Shown: piece after piece, positions 1 through 8,399 of the stretch | Layout: each line of letters opens with the position of its first letter | Numbering within the stretch: position 1 is the first letter of the stretch | DNA from: TC-15 sp034437275 | GTDB taxonomy: Bacteria > Chloroflexota > Anaerolineae > Aggregatilineales > Aggregatilineaceae | Reading direction: 5' to 3' | NCBI GenBank assembly: GCA_034437275.1 | Contig: DAOTUD010000063.1 | Location: 1-44,341, forward strand | DNA: 44,341 nt | The notes under the pieces: model-generated | What the model saw: the letters and a program-made list of their open reading frames with translations, nothing else | What the model was told of the DNA's origin: nothing | Database searches by the model: none | Translations under genes and position numbers: made by a program

Positions 1-282
1 GTGCCCGGCTGCGATATGCTCGCGCTGCCGCCTAATGCCGTCGTCGGCCAGGTGCTGGCCACCACGACCGCCTACTGGGCACCCGGCGAGATCACTAACC
101 CACCGGTTGTGCTGGAAGCCGGTAAGACCGCGTGGGTACTCGGCCAGGACGAGTCTGGCGAATACTACCAGATCGCGTTCGCGTGCAGCTACCTGTGGGT
201 CCCGGTTGAGGCGATGGGGCCGAACCCGGACGCCGTGTGGAACAACACGCCGCTGCCGACCGACACGGTCAACTACAAGTAG
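1..282 (+). CDS. SH3-like domain protein, C-terminal fragment (5' truncated by window)
   Basis: The frame is open from the first base, so this is the C-terminal 93 residues or so of a longer protein whose start lies outside the window. The visible part resembles a bacterial SH3 (SH3b) module: short hydrophobic beta strands, an acidic turn (GQDESGEYYQI) and a closing strand with the paired Trp/Val of SH3b folds (YLWVPVEAM). Such modules usually sit in exported proteins and bind cell wall or serve as structural repeats. The gene ends 222 bp before ftsQ, and a GC-rich hairpin follows it at 319-346. The SH3b call rests on pattern only; the function of the full protein cannot be inferred. Confidence 0.6.
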   Translation: MPGCDMLALPPNAVVGQVLATTTAYWAPGEITNPPVVLEAGKTAWVLGQDESGEYYQIAFACSYLWVPVEAMGPNPDAVWNNTPLPTDTVNYK

Positions 283-318
283 GCGCAACGCAGACTCTCT
301 CCTGCGTGCTGAACGGTC

Positions 319-346
319 GTGCCCCGGTGCGTGTGTGCCGGGGCAC
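319..346 (+). terminator. GC-rich hairpin after the first gene (weak terminator candidate)
   Basis: A 9-bp perfect stem, GTGCCCCGG at 319-327 and CCGGGGCAC at 338-346, encloses a 10-nt loop 37 nt past the stop codon. No good T run follows, so it may end transcription poorly or act as an mRNA 3' stabiliser. Confidence 0.35.
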
Positions 347-393
347 GTTGCGTTGGCCTCGTCGTTGCAATGCACCCCCGTACTTGCGTTGGA

Positions 394-423
394 TTGGACA
401 AGCGGCGCGTGTTGGATTATAGT
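394..423 (+). promoter_or_regulatory. Candidate sigma-70-type promoter for ftsQAZ
   Basis: TTGGAC at 394-399 and TATAGT at 418-423 are separated by 18 bp, placing a start site about 75 nt before the ftsQ ATG. It is the only convincing -35/-10 pair seen in the 222-bp gap. The same TTGGAC -35 recurs at the promoter candidate at 31421-31449. Confidence 0.45.
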
Positions 424-504
424 GTGGGTTAAGTGTGGGAAAATCATATCCCTTAACGTTTAGAATTTTAGAGATGCGGGGGGCCGACTTTTGCCCAGCA
501 GCCG

Positions 505-1515
505 ATGGACTCATTTTTGAAAACCAGGCAGCAGCGTTCACAATCTGACTCACCATCCAGACGCCAGCCAGCAGGCCGGGGCCATGTGCGCCCACGCGAC
601 CCTGCCGACACCTCCCCCCACGCCGACACCGAGGCCGCCGCGCCGCCGGTGCAGCGCATGACGCCGCTTGCCCGCGCGCATGCCCGCAGCGCCAGCGTAG
701 GCCGCCGCCGGGCGTCCCGTCGTGTCCGCCAGGCCCAGCGCGCCAGCCGCAAGCCGCGCCGCCGGGTGTCCGTCAGCGGGTTGTTTTCCTGGCGGGTGGT
801 TTCGGGTATGATGGTATTGGGTCTGTCCGTTGTGCTATATCTCTTTTTGACGGCGGACGCCTTTTATGTCGATTCGATTGCGGTCGGTGGCGATCTGTCC
901 TATCTCGACACGCGCGAAGTCTTCCGTTACAGTGACGTGGCGCGCGAGCATATCTTCTGGATCGACCCGGAGGTCGTCGAAGCACGGCTGGAAAGCTACC
1001 CGAACATCGCCAACGCGACGGTGTACACCGGGTGGCCGCCGGATGCCGTGCAGATCATCGTCGACGAGCGTAGGCCGGTGTTGACCTTGGAGCAGGGCGA
1101 AGGCGCGGAAGCCGTGCGCCTGTGGGTTGATGTCAACGGCATTTTGATGAAGCAGCGCGAAGACCTGCCCAAATTGCTGCTGCTCAAATGGACCGATACC
1201 GACGCCATGCTCGAGCGCATCCCCGTGTCGCTTGTCAACGGGGCACTGGAACTCCGGGCGCTGCACGACACACACGCCGCGTTCCAGGACGACATAAACG
1301 AGTTAGTGTACGAGAAAAACAAGGGCCTGGGGTATAAGGACAGCCGGGGCTGGACGGCCTGGTTTGGTGACGGGCAGGACATCCGCACCAAGCTGATCGT
1401 CTACGATGCGATTGTCGCGATGGTGCTGGAACAGTACCCGAACGTCTACCCGCGCGCGATCATCGTCAGCAGCCCGGACCGGCCTGTGGTGTCGATGCCA
1501 AAGGGCAGTTGGTAG
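505..1515 (+). CDS. ftsQ: Cell division protein FtsQ (POTRA domain)
   Basis: Encodes a 336-residue bitopic membrane protein of the divisome. Residues 1-96 form a long, Arg/Ser/Pro-rich cytoplasmic tail with a strongly basic stretch at about 66-88. One transmembrane helix follows at about 98-116, then an extracytoplasmic FtsQ-type POTRA domain (about 119-190; YVDSIAVGGD, VVEARLESYPNIANATV, then WPPDAVQIIVDERRP) and a C-terminal FtsQ/DivIB beta region. FtsQ links early FtsA/FtsZ assembly to the septal peptidoglycan synthase via FtsL/FtsB. The position directly before ftsA (19-bp gap) and ftsZ supports the assignment. The cytoplasmic tail is longer than in E. coli FtsQ, which is common in high-GC monoderms. 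Start taken at ATG 505; a weak ribosome site leaves some doubt, and internal starts would only shorten the disordered tail. Confidence 0.88.
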   Translation: MDSFLKTRQQRSQSDSPSRRQPAGRGHVRPRDPADTSPHADTEAAAPPVQRMTPLARAHARSASVGRRRASRRVRQAQRASRKPRRRVSVSGLFSWRVVSGMMVLGLSVVLYLFLTADAFYVDSIAVGGDLSYLDTREVFRYSDVAREHIFWIDPEVVEARLESYPNIANATVYTGWPPDAVQIIVDERRPVLTLEQGEGAEAVRLWVDVNGILMKQREDLPKLLLLKWTDTDAMLERIPVSLVNGALELRALHDTHAAFQDDINELVYEKNKGLGYKDSRGWTAWFGDGQDIRTKLIVYDAIVAMVLEQYPNVYPRAIIVSSPDRPVVSMPKGSW

Positions 1516-1534
1516 GTAGAGCAAGCGGAAAATT

Positions 1535-2794
1535 ATGGGTGAACTGGTTGTAGGGATTGATATTGGAACGACCAAAATCTGTACCATTGTGGGGGAAGTC
1601 CGCGAGACGGATACCTATGTGCTGGGCGTCGGGATCGAGCCGTCGCACGGGATGACCAAAGGCCGGGTGGTGGATGTCAACGCCCTCAGCGCGGCGATCT
1701 CCTCATCGGTGCACAAGGCCGAGCGCAGCAGCGGCTACGAGATTGGGCGCGCGTTCGTGTCGATTGCCGGCGGCCACATCGAGTCGATCAACAGCACCGG
1801 CGCGGTGGCTGTTTCCAACACGCGCGGCGTGCAGTTGGGCGACCTGGAGCGCGCGATGGAGTCGGCGCGCGCCGTGTCGCTGCCGCACGGGCGCGAAGTG
1901 CTGCACGTCGTCCCGCGCAATTACAGCCTGGACGGGCAGGCCGGGCTGCGCAGCCCGTTGGGGATGCTCGGCTTCCGGCTGGAGGTCGAAGCGCACATCA
2001 TCACCGCCGCCTCGGCCAGCATCCGCAACCTGGAGAAGTGCGTCGAAACTGCCGGGGTGTATGTGGACCGCTTCATTCTCAACCCGCTGGCGTCCGGCGA
2101 CGTGGTGCTGACCAACGAGGAGCGCGAGGCCGGGGTGATGGTGGTCGATATTGGCGGCGGCACGACCGATCTGGCGATGTTTATCGACGGCTCGGTGTGG
2201 CATTCGGCGGTGATCGCGGTCGGCGGGCAGCACGTCACCAACGACGTGGCGCACGTGCTGCACCTGCCGTTTGAGGTGGCCGAAGCCGTCAAGCTGAAGT
2301 ACGGGCACGCCGACCCGCACGCCGTCAGCGAGCTGGAGGCGTTCGATATCCAGTCGTTTGGCGAAGAACTGCCGATCCGGGTGCAGCGTGCCGACCTGGC
2401 GAACATCATCCACGCCCGCGCGGCAGAGATCTTCGAGCTGGTGCTCAAGGAGGCCAAGCGCAGCGGCTACGATGGGCTGCTCAAGGCCGGGGTCGTGCTG
2501 ACCGGGGGCAGCAGCCAACTGTCGGGGCTGAAGACGGTCGCGATGGACGAGCTGAAGATGCCGGTGCGCATCGCGCAGCCAGAAGACCTGACCGGCATGT
2601 CCGACACGCTGAAAAACCCGTCATACAGTACTAGCGTAGGATTGCTAAAACTGGGTCTGATCATGGATGTTGAAGATGATCGCCGGCGATCGTTGCACTC
2701 CAGCGACGCCAACAACCCGCGCTTTGGCGCGCATGTAGGGGAGTTTGTCCGGCGGGTGATCGGGCGGTTGCTGCCCGGCGAAGAGGAAGCGTGA
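1535..2794 (+). CDS. ftsA: Cell division protein FtsA
   Basis: A 419-residue actin-like ATPase that tethers FtsZ filaments to the membrane. The phosphate-1 motif (VGIDIGTTKICTIVG) is at about residues 5-19, the FtsA-specific 1C domain at about 85-165, the phosphate-2 motif (VVDIGGGTTDLAMF) at about 203-216, and the adenosine motif (VVLTGGSSQL) at about 318. The last 20 residues form a basic, amphipathic helix (EFVRRVIGRLLPG), the expected membrane-targeting sequence. Length and motif order are normal for the family. It starts 19 bp after ftsQ with a GGAAAA-type ribosome site and is followed after 173 bp by ftsZ, so ftsQA probably form one transcript. Confidence 0.95.
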   Translation: MGELVVGIDIGTTKICTIVGEVRETDTYVLGVGIEPSHGMTKGRVVDVNALSAAISSSVHKAERSSGYEIGRAFVSIAGGHIESINSTGAVAVSNTRGVQLGDLERAMESARAVSLPHGREVLHVVPRNYSLDGQAGLRSPLGMLGFRLEVEAHIITAASASIRNLEKCVETAGVYVDRFILNPLASGDVVLTNEEREAGVMVVDIGGGTTDLAMFIDGSVWHSAVIAVGGQHVTNDVAHVLHLPFEVAEAVKLKYGHADPHAVSELEAFDIQSFGEELPIRVQRADLANIIHARAAEIFELVLKEAKRSGYDGLLKAGVVLTGGSSQLSGLKTVAMDELKMPVRIAQPEDLTGMSDTLKNPSYSTSVGLLKLGLIMDVEDDRRRSLHSSDANNPRFGAHVGEFVRRVIGRLLPGEEEA

Positions 2795-2967
2795 GTGGGG
2801 TTTGTAGATTCAAACCGTTTGTATCCGGGGGCGATTTCCCCTATTTGAAAAATGCCGTACAATATGCAGCATAGCGGAGCCATAATACACGGTGATGTGA
2901 GGCGTGACAGGCCACTAGCGATCCATTCCAACGCCGCTAACACTGCAGCATCATTTAGGAGGGTTTT

Positions 2968-4143
2968 ATGACTGAGTCAATGCCTATGGGCGAAAACTTT
3001 GCAAGTATTAAAGTGGTTGGGATCGGCGGTGGCGGCAACAACGCCGTCAACCGCATGATCGAAGAGGGCTTAGGGGGCGTCGAGTTTATCGGAATCAATA
3101 CCGACGCCCAGGCATTGTTGCTCAGCAAAGCAAAAACGCGCGTGCGGATTGGCGACAAACTGACGCGCGGGCTGGGCGCAGGGGGTAATCCGGATGTGGG
3201 GCGCAAAGCCGCCGAGGAAAGCGCCGACGAACTCTACGAAGTCCTGCGGGGGGCCGATATGGTCTTCATCACCGGCGGGATGGGCGGCGGAACCGGGACC
3301 GGCGGTGCGCCGGTCGTGGCCCAGGTCGCCAAAGAGTTAGGCACACTCACGATTGGCGTGGTGACCCGGCCCTTCACCTTCGAAGGCTCGCGTCGCATCC
3401 AGGCTGCCGAAGCCGGGATCGAGGCGCTCAAGAGCCAGGTCGACACCCTGATCGTGATTCCCAACGACCGGCTGCTGCAAATCGTCGACAAACGGGCCAG
3501 CCTGCAAGATGCGTTTGGCATGGCCGACGACGTGCTGCGCCAGGGTATTCAGGGCATTTCGGAACTGATCACCGTGCCCGGCCTGATTAACCTGGACTTC
3601 GCCGACGTGCGCGCCATCATGTCCGAAGGTGGGGCCGCGCTGATGGCGGTCGGGCGCGCCAACGGCGAAGAACGCGCGCGCGTGGCTGCCGAGGAGGCGA
3701 TCAGCAGCAACCTGCTGGACGTCACTATCGACGGGGCGCGGGGCATCCTGTTCAACATCACCGGCGGGCCGAACATGAGCCTGTTTGAGGTCAACGAGGC
3801 CGCCGCGATCATCAAGGAAACCTCGCACCCGGATGTGAACCTGATCTTCGGCGCGGTTATCGACGAGAACATGGGCGACGAAGTGCGCCTGACGGTGATC
3901 GCCACCGGGTTCGAGCAGTCGCGCGTGACGACGCGTCGTCCGCAGAAACGCCTGGGCACGCCGTCGTCGGCCCCGGTGCGGTCGACGCCGCGTCCAGCAG
4001 CCGAGCCGGCAGCCCCCGAACCGGAACCGGACACTGCCGAGCCGGAGGAGGAGCCTGCCGCGCGCAAGGTCGAGGAAGAATTCACGTCGCGCGTGTACGA
4101 CACCGACGACCTGGATATTCCGGCCTTCTTGCGCCGGCGGTAG
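2968..4143 (+). CDS. ftsZ: Cell division GTPase FtsZ
   Basis: A 391-residue tubulin homologue that polymerises into the Z ring. The nucleotide-binding N-terminus (VVGIGGGGNNAVNRM) is at about residues 12-26 and the tubulin signature GGGTGTGG near 107-114. The T7 loop region and C-terminal GTPase subdomain extend to about 320. An acidic, Pro/Glu-rich linker (about 335-375) leads to the conserved C-terminal peptide DIPAFLRRR, which docks on FtsA. A strong ribosome site (AGGAGG, 2957-2962) lies 5 nt before the ATG. The 173-bp leader has a TACAAT element at 2858-2863 that could be a separate -10 box, though no good -35 accompanies it. Confidence 0.97.
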   Translation: MTESMPMGENFASIKVVGIGGGGNNAVNRMIEEGLGGVEFIGINTDAQALLLSKAKTRVRIGDKLTRGLGAGGNPDVGRKAAEESADELYEVLRGADMVFITGGMGGGTGTGGAPVVAQVAKELGTLTIGVVTRPFTFEGSRRIQAAEAGIEALKSQVDTLIVIPNDRLLQIVDKRASLQDAFGMADDVLRQGIQGISELITVPGLINLDFADVRAIMSEGGAALMAVGRANGEERARVAAEEAISSNLLDVTIDGARGILFNITGGPNMSLFEVNEAAAIIKETSHPDVNLIFGAVIDENMGDEVRLTVIATGFEQSRVTTRRPQKRLGTPSSAPVRSTPRPAAEPAAPEPEPDTAEPEEEPAARKVEEEFTSRVYDTDDLDIPAFLRRR

Positions 4144-4203
4144 CGCGTCGTTCGGGACGTTTGATACATATCGATACCTAGCCCTCACACGTTGCCGCCT
4201 GAT

Positions 4204-4230
4204 CCAGGCAGTTGTGGCCTGTCTGCCTGG
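4204..4230 (+). terminator. Hairpin downstream of ftsZ
   Basis: CCAGGCAG (4204-4211) pairs perfectly with CTGCCTGG (4223-4230). The structure can be extended outward imperfectly to about 4193-4253. No T run follows, so it may be a Rho-type or processing signal rather than a simple intrinsic terminator. Confidence 0.35.
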
Positions 4231-4342
4231 GCCGGGTGGCAGCGTCGATTCGGGATGAAGCAACCCTTAAGAATGCTTAAACAGGTACCGGGGTACTATA
4301 CGACAGAATGCCTGTTCGTGCTACAGTGGGAATCCCTCTGAC

Positions 4343-4390
4343 CCCCATATATGGGGTTTGGAGGGTAGTTAACCCCCATATATGGGGGTT
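4343..4390 (+). promoter_or_regulatory. Two tandem NrdR-box-like palindromes before nrdR
   Basis: Two palindromes share the core CCCCATATATGGGG: 4343-4356, and 4371-4390, where the 20-bp perfect palindrome is AACCCCCATATATGGGGGTT. Their centres are 31 bp apart, about three helical turns. Paired sites with an ATATAT core at that spacing are the known hallmark of NrdR operators, although the flanking G/C differs from the ACA..TGT form in proteobacteria. The second site ends 21 nt before the nrdR ATG, so autoregulation of nrdR, and probably of nrdJ with it, is inferred. Confidence 0.8.
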
Positions 4391-4411
4391 AGTGCGCAAA
4401 GGTAGTGTTTG

Positions 4412-4903
4412 ATGCGATGCCCGTACTGCGGGGCAGATCGATTGCGGGTGGTTGATACCACACACGACACAGACGACGGCATCCGGCGGCGTCGTGAATG
4501 CAGAGTTTGCCACAAGCGGTTTTCCACATACGAAAAAGTGCAGGGGGATACCCCGCTGCTGGTCAAGAGTAGTGGGGACCGCGAGGCGTTCGACCGGAAC
4601 AAGCTGATCCGGGGCATCCAGATTTCTTGTGCCAAGCGTCCGATCCCGGCCTCGGCCATCAACGGCTTGGCCGACGAGATCGAAACATATTTACAACACA
4701 TGGGCAAAGATGAAGTGTCCAGCCGGGTGGTGGGCGACATGGTCATCGAGGGGTTGAAGGAAATTGACGCCATTGCCTATGTCCGCTTTGCGATTGTGTA
4801 TCTTGGCCTGGATAATCTGAACAGCCTGCAAGAGGTGCTCGACAGCCTGCTCGCCGAGCAGAGCAGCGCCGCGCGCAAGAACATGGGTCGCTCCTCGTCC
4901 TGA
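4412..4903 (+). CDS. nrdR: Transcriptional repressor NrdR
   Basis: A 163-residue repressor of ribonucleotide reductase genes. The zinc ribbon has CPYC (C3, C6) and CRVC (C30, C33). An ATP-cone domain (about 46-136; VKSSGDREAFDRNKLIRGI, then VYLGL) senses ATP/dATP. The length is typical, and the start at ATG 4412 puts MRCPYC at the N-terminus as in other NrdR proteins; a TTG one codon upstream is less likely. Two palindromic operator-like sites end just before it. The only ribonucleotide reductase in the window, nrdJ, begins 126 bp downstream. Confidence 0.96.
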   Translation: MRCPYCGADRLRVVDTTHDTDDGIRRRRECRVCHKRFSTYEKVQGDTPLLVKSSGDREAFDRNKLIRGIQISCAKRPIPASAINGLADEIETYLQHMGKDEVSSRVVGDMVIEGLKEIDAIAYVRFAIVYLGLDNLNSLQEVLDSLLAEQSSAARKNMGRSSS

Positions 4904-5029
4904 CCCAGCATCAACCATCAACCGCATAGCGTCTCGATATTTGGGGGGCTGCTCATGGCCAACACGAGCAGGCCAATGGGATGTGTTTTTTGTTTTTCGG
5001 GTGGACTGTAACGTAAAGGAGTAGCTGCG

Positions 5030-7525
5030 GTGGGAACCAGTACACAGACCAATGTGGGGAACGGATTCCAAAAAGTCCCTTTGCCGCCGGACCTGGAACG
5101 CTCGATTCCGCTGGCGGATAATGCGCGCACCGTGCTGAGCAAGCGATATTTGCGGCGCGGCGAGGATGGCCAGCCGGTCGAGACCGAGCAGGAAATGATG
5201 TGGCGCGTGGCCTACCACGTGGCCAAGGCCGAGGAAGCCTTTGGTGTTGATGATATTGAGCCGGCAGCCCGGCAGTTTTACGATTTGCTGACCAAACTAC
5301 ATTTTTTACCCAACAGCCCGACCTTCACCGGGGCGGGGACCCCGCTGGGGCAGCTTGCCGCGTGCTTCGTGCTGGCCATCGACGACGACATGGGCCGCAC
5401 CGGGGCCGGCATCTTCGAGACGCTGCGCCATGCCGCGCTGATCCAGCAGACCGGCGGCGGCAACGGGTTCGCCTTCAGCCGGTTGCGTCCCCAGGGGGCG
5501 ATTGTGCACTCGTCCAACGGGCAGGCGACCGGCCCGGTCGGGTTCTTGCGCGTCTACGATCAGGCGTTCGGCGAGATCGCGCAGGGCGGCTCGCGGCGCG
5601 GCGCAAACATGGCCGTGCTGCGCGTGGATCACCCCGACATCCGCGATTTTGTCACCTGCAAGACCAGCGAGGACGCCATCACCAACTTCAATATTTCGGT
5701 CGGCGTCACCGACGAATTTATGCGCGCCGTCGAGGACGACACCGACTTCGACCTGGTCAACCCCCAGGACGGCACGGCGTGGGAGACGGTTCGCGCGCGC
5801 GACCTGTTCGCCATGATCGTCGCCCAGGCGCATCACAACGGCGAGCCGGGCGTGTTGTTCCTGGATGCGGCCAACCGCGAGAACCCGGTCCCGCAGCTTT
5901 ACGACCTGGAGAGCACCAACCCCTGCGGCGAGCAGTTCCTCGGCCCGTTCGAGAACTGCTGCCTGGGGTCGGTCAATCTGGCGCGGCACCTGACCGCCGA
6001 CCGCTGCGTCGACTGGGACAAACTGCGCGCCTCGATCCAGACCGCCACCCGTTTTCTGGACGACGTGGTCACGGCCAACAAGTACGTGCCTGCCGTCCCG
6101 CAGCTTGAGGAGGCCGCGCACCGCGTGCGGCGTATCGGGCTGGGCATCATGGGGCTGGCGGACATGATGTACGTGCTGGGCGTGCGCTACGGCTCGCGCG
6201 AGGGGCAGGAGTTCGCCAGCCAGGTGATGGAGTTCGTGCGCTACCACGCGATGCGCACCAGCATCGCGCTGGCGCAGGAACGCGGCCCGTTCCTCGCGAT
6301 CAAGGGCAGCGTGTACGATCCCGACGATCTGCGCTGGCAGCCGCCGCGCCCGCTGGTGCCCTACGAGCACGACTGGGGCCGTCCGGCGCTGGACTGGTCG
6401 CAGGTGGCGGACGGCATCCGGCAGCACGGCATCCGCAACGGTGCGCAGTTGACCGTCGCCCCGACCGGCACGATCTCGACGGTGGCCGGGTGCGAGGGCT
6501 ACGGCTGCGAGCCGGTCTTCGCGCTGGCTTACCTGCGCTACGTGAACGACAACGGCCAGCAGTTGACGCTGCAATACACCAGCCCGCTGTTCGAGCGCGC
6601 GCTGCGCGAGGCCGGGCTGGACGAGGCCGCGACTCGCCGTGTGGTGGAGCAGGTCAACCAGACCGGCACCTGCCAGGATATCGAGGCGGTGCCGGAGGAG
6701 GTCCGCCGCGTGTTCGTGGTTAGCGGCGACGTCACCGCCGACGAGCACGTCCGGATGCAGGCCGCGCTGCAAGCCTTCACCGACAACGCGATCTCCAAGA
6801 CGATCAACTTCCGCACCGGGGCGACCGAGGACGACGTCAAGACCGCCTACCAGTTGGGCTGGCGGCTGGGCTGCAAGGGCATGACGGTGTACGTGACCGG
6901 CAGCCGCGACAAGGTCGTGCTGGAGACGGCGGAAACCCGGCAGCAGAAACACGACGACGAGGACGCGACCCAGGTTCGCCTGTTCAACGAGGACAAGAAG
7001 GCGCGTCCGCGCTATCTGGCGGGCAAGACGTACCGCGTGCAGACGCCGCTGGGCACCACGTATGTTACCGTCAACGAGAACGGCGAAGGGGCCGGGCATC
7101 CCTTCGAGGTCTTCATGCACACCGCGAAGGCCGGCTCGGACACCGCCGCCGTGTCGGAGGCGATGGGCCGCCTGATCTCCTACACGCTGCGCCTGACCTC
7201 GACCGTCAGCCCGCGTAAGCGCCTGCGCGAGATCGTGCGCCAGTTGATCGGGATCGGCGGCGTGCGCGCGATCGGCTTTGGGCCGGGCCGCGTCAGCAGC
7301 CTGCCGGACGGTGTCGCCCAGGTGCTCCAGGAATACCTGACCGAGAGCGCCGAGGCCGCCGGCGAGCAGCTCCCGGTTGAGGAAGTCCCGGTCCCGGACG
7401 AGCAGTTGGCGCTGCCGCTGGAACCGCGCCAACTCGGCGACCTGTGCCCGGAGTGCGGCGCGGCGACGCTGGTCAACGAGGAAGGCTGCCGCAAGTGCTA
7501 CTCGTGCGGCTTCAGCGAGTGCTAG
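5030..7525 (+). CDS. nrdJ: Adenosylcobalamin-dependent (class II) ribonucleotide reductase NrdJ
   Basis: An 831-residue enzyme that reduces ribonucleotides to deoxyribonucleotides, using a B12-derived radical, with no need for oxygen or a second subunit. Visible catalytic features are the thiyl-radical cysteine in NPCGEQ (C299, with N297 and E301) and the redox pair C112 (LAACFVL) and C310 (FENCCLG). The 11-residue gap from C299 to C310 matches the class II pattern known from Thermotoga. Phosphate-binding APTGTIS follows at about 480. A TSCPD-type domain lies at about 675-760. The C-terminus is a CPEC..CRKCYSC zinc-ribbon/redox tail. No N-terminal ATP-cone was recognised. Translation starts at GTG 5030, 8 nt after AAAGGAG (5015-5021). 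Regulation by the adjacent NrdR is inferred. Confidence 0.96.
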   Translation: MGTSTQTNVGNGFQKVPLPPDLERSIPLADNARTVLSKRYLRRGEDGQPVETEQEMMWRVAYHVAKAEEAFGVDDIEPAARQFYDLLTKLHFLPNSPTFTGAGTPLGQLAACFVLAIDDDMGRTGAGIFETLRHAALIQQTGGGNGFAFSRLRPQGAIVHSSNGQATGPVGFLRVYDQAFGEIAQGGSRRGANMAVLRVDHPDIRDFVTCKTSEDAITNFNISVGVTDEFMRAVEDDTDFDLVNPQDGTAWETVRARDLFAMIVAQAHHNGEPGVLFLDAANRENPVPQLYDLESTNPCGEQFLGPFENCCLGSVNLARHLTADRCVDWDKLRASIQTATRFLDDVVTANKYVPAVPQLEEAAHRVRRIGLGIMGLADMMYVLGVRYGSREGQEFASQVMEFVRYHAMRTSIALAQERGPFLAIKGSVYDPDDLRWQPPRPLVPYEHDWGRPALDWSQVADGIRQHGIRNGAQLTVAPTGTISTVAGCEGYGCEPVFALAYLRYVNDNGQQLTLQYTSPLFERALREAGLDEAATRRVVEQVNQTGTCQDIEAVPEEVRRVFVVSGDVTADEHVRMQAALQAFTDNAISKTINFRTGATEDDVKTAYQLGWRLGCKGMTVYVTGSRDKVVLETAETRQQKHDDEDATQVRLFNEDKKARPRYLAGKTYRVQTPLGTTYVTVNENGEGAGHPFEVFMHTAKAGSDTAAVSEAMGRLISYTLRLTSTVSPRKRLREIVRQLIGIGGVRAIGFGPGRVSSLPDGVAQVLQEYLTESAEAAGEQLPVEEVPVPDEQLALPLEPRQLGDLCPECGAATLVNEEGCRKCYSCGFSEC

Positions 7526-7844
7526 CGGGGGACCGCCGCTAGCAACCCAGGCCACGCCTGTTCACACACGTCCGCTTCCCGGCGCAGGGAGCGCGGCGTG
7601 TTTGCATCCACACCCGGACAGTGTTACAAGCTTGATACCGTTGGCGAACCAGTTTGGCGTCGGTGGTTGCCCTCACCCTTCCGGCAGAGCCGGGTCCCTC
7701 TCCCTCAGGGAGAGGGAAAAAACGCTTTGCCCCCCTTCTACCTGAGGGAGAAGGGGCTGGGGGATGAGGGCCAAAAACCCTGGCAGAAACTTCTCAAATG
7801 GCTCTCAAGCTTGGAGAGGAACCACAACGGAGGAGGGACGAGAT
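7526..7844. other. Gene-free interval holding a family A repeat
   Basis: This 319-bp gap has no credible coding sequence. Most of it is the palindrome-rich repeat listed at 7640-7777. A purine-rich ribosome site (GGAGGAGGGA, 7829-7838) for the next gene ends the interval. Confidence 0.7.
7640..7777 (+). repeat. Family A intergenic repeat, copy 1
   Basis: It begins with GTTGGCGAAC (7640-7649), runs through CCCTCACCCTTCCGGCAGAG, and ends in a GGGGGATGAGGGCC block. Its first 75 bp or so and its last 35 bp match the reverse complement of 21249-21362. Between these, this copy carries about 30 extra bases around an A-run. The CCCTCTCCCTCAGGGAGAGGG centre is self-complementary. No transposase is nearby, so it is best seen as a MITE- or REP-like non-autonomous element. 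Confidence 0.75.
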
Positions 7845-8399
7845 ATGAAGCGTTGGCTGGCGATCATTGGCGTGGTGGTGTGGGCGGTCTGGCTGGCCGG
7901 GTGCGGCGGGGATGATGGCGATCAGGATGCCGACCAATCCGGGCCGCCGGACCAAAGCGACGGGCTGGCGGTGCCCGCCTCGCCGACCAGCCCGGCCCCG
8001 CGCTGGCTGCCGATGCCCTCGGGCGACCCGGCGGCCTTCCAGCCCCCGGAGTCGCTGGGTGAGTTCCGGCGCGACAGTATGCGCGACCGGGCGACCGCGA
8101 CCCAAATCGGGGGGTTGAAAGCGACATATCAAGGGTGGGGCGAAGTGCTGACGCTCAACGTGTACTACTTCGGCACGCCCGCGCAGGCCCAGGACACGGT
8201 GCGCTTCATGTTGGAGCAGCGCAGCATCGTGCAGTTGGTCGAGCCGTTGTATACCGACGCGGAGGTCGCCTACGGCATCGGCCAGGGGCGGCAGGGCGGC
8301 TATCTGGCGGCATGGAGCCATGACCGGTGGATGTTCGCTGTCCAGACCGGCGGCGAGTTGGAAGCGTTGTATGCATTCCTGGAGGTTTTCCCGTATTAG
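7845..8399 (+). CDS. Putative lipoprotein of unknown function
   Basis: A 184-residue exported lipoprotein. The N-terminus MKRWLAIIG...WLAGC is a signal peptide with a lipobox; C20 would be lipidated. A short Asp/Gly/Pro-rich linker reaches about residue 60. A compact domain of about 120 residues follows, containing LKATYQGWGEVLTLNVYYFG and ending in FLEVFPY, which could be an alpha/beta sandwich. No family is recognised. The start at 7845 fits the strong GGAGGAGGGA site; upstream in-frame codons belong to the repeat. It overlaps the next gene, suggesting a two-gene unit. Confidence 0.75.
   Translation: MKRWLAIIGVVVWAVWLAGCGGDDGDQDADQSGPPDQSDGLAVPASPTSPAPRWLPMPSGDPAAFQPPESLGEFRRDSMRDRATATQIGGLKATYQGWGEVLTLNVYYFGTPAQAQDTVRFMLEQRSIVQLVEPLYTDAEVAYGIGQGRQGGYLAAWSHDRWMFAVQTGGELEALYAFLEVFPY

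Noticed and set aside
4904..5029. Cobalamin riboswitch before the B12-dependent nrdJ
   Set aside because: The 126-bp gap has no B12-box (GCCACTG-type) core and is too short for the full riboswitch. NrdR sites upstream explain regulation better.
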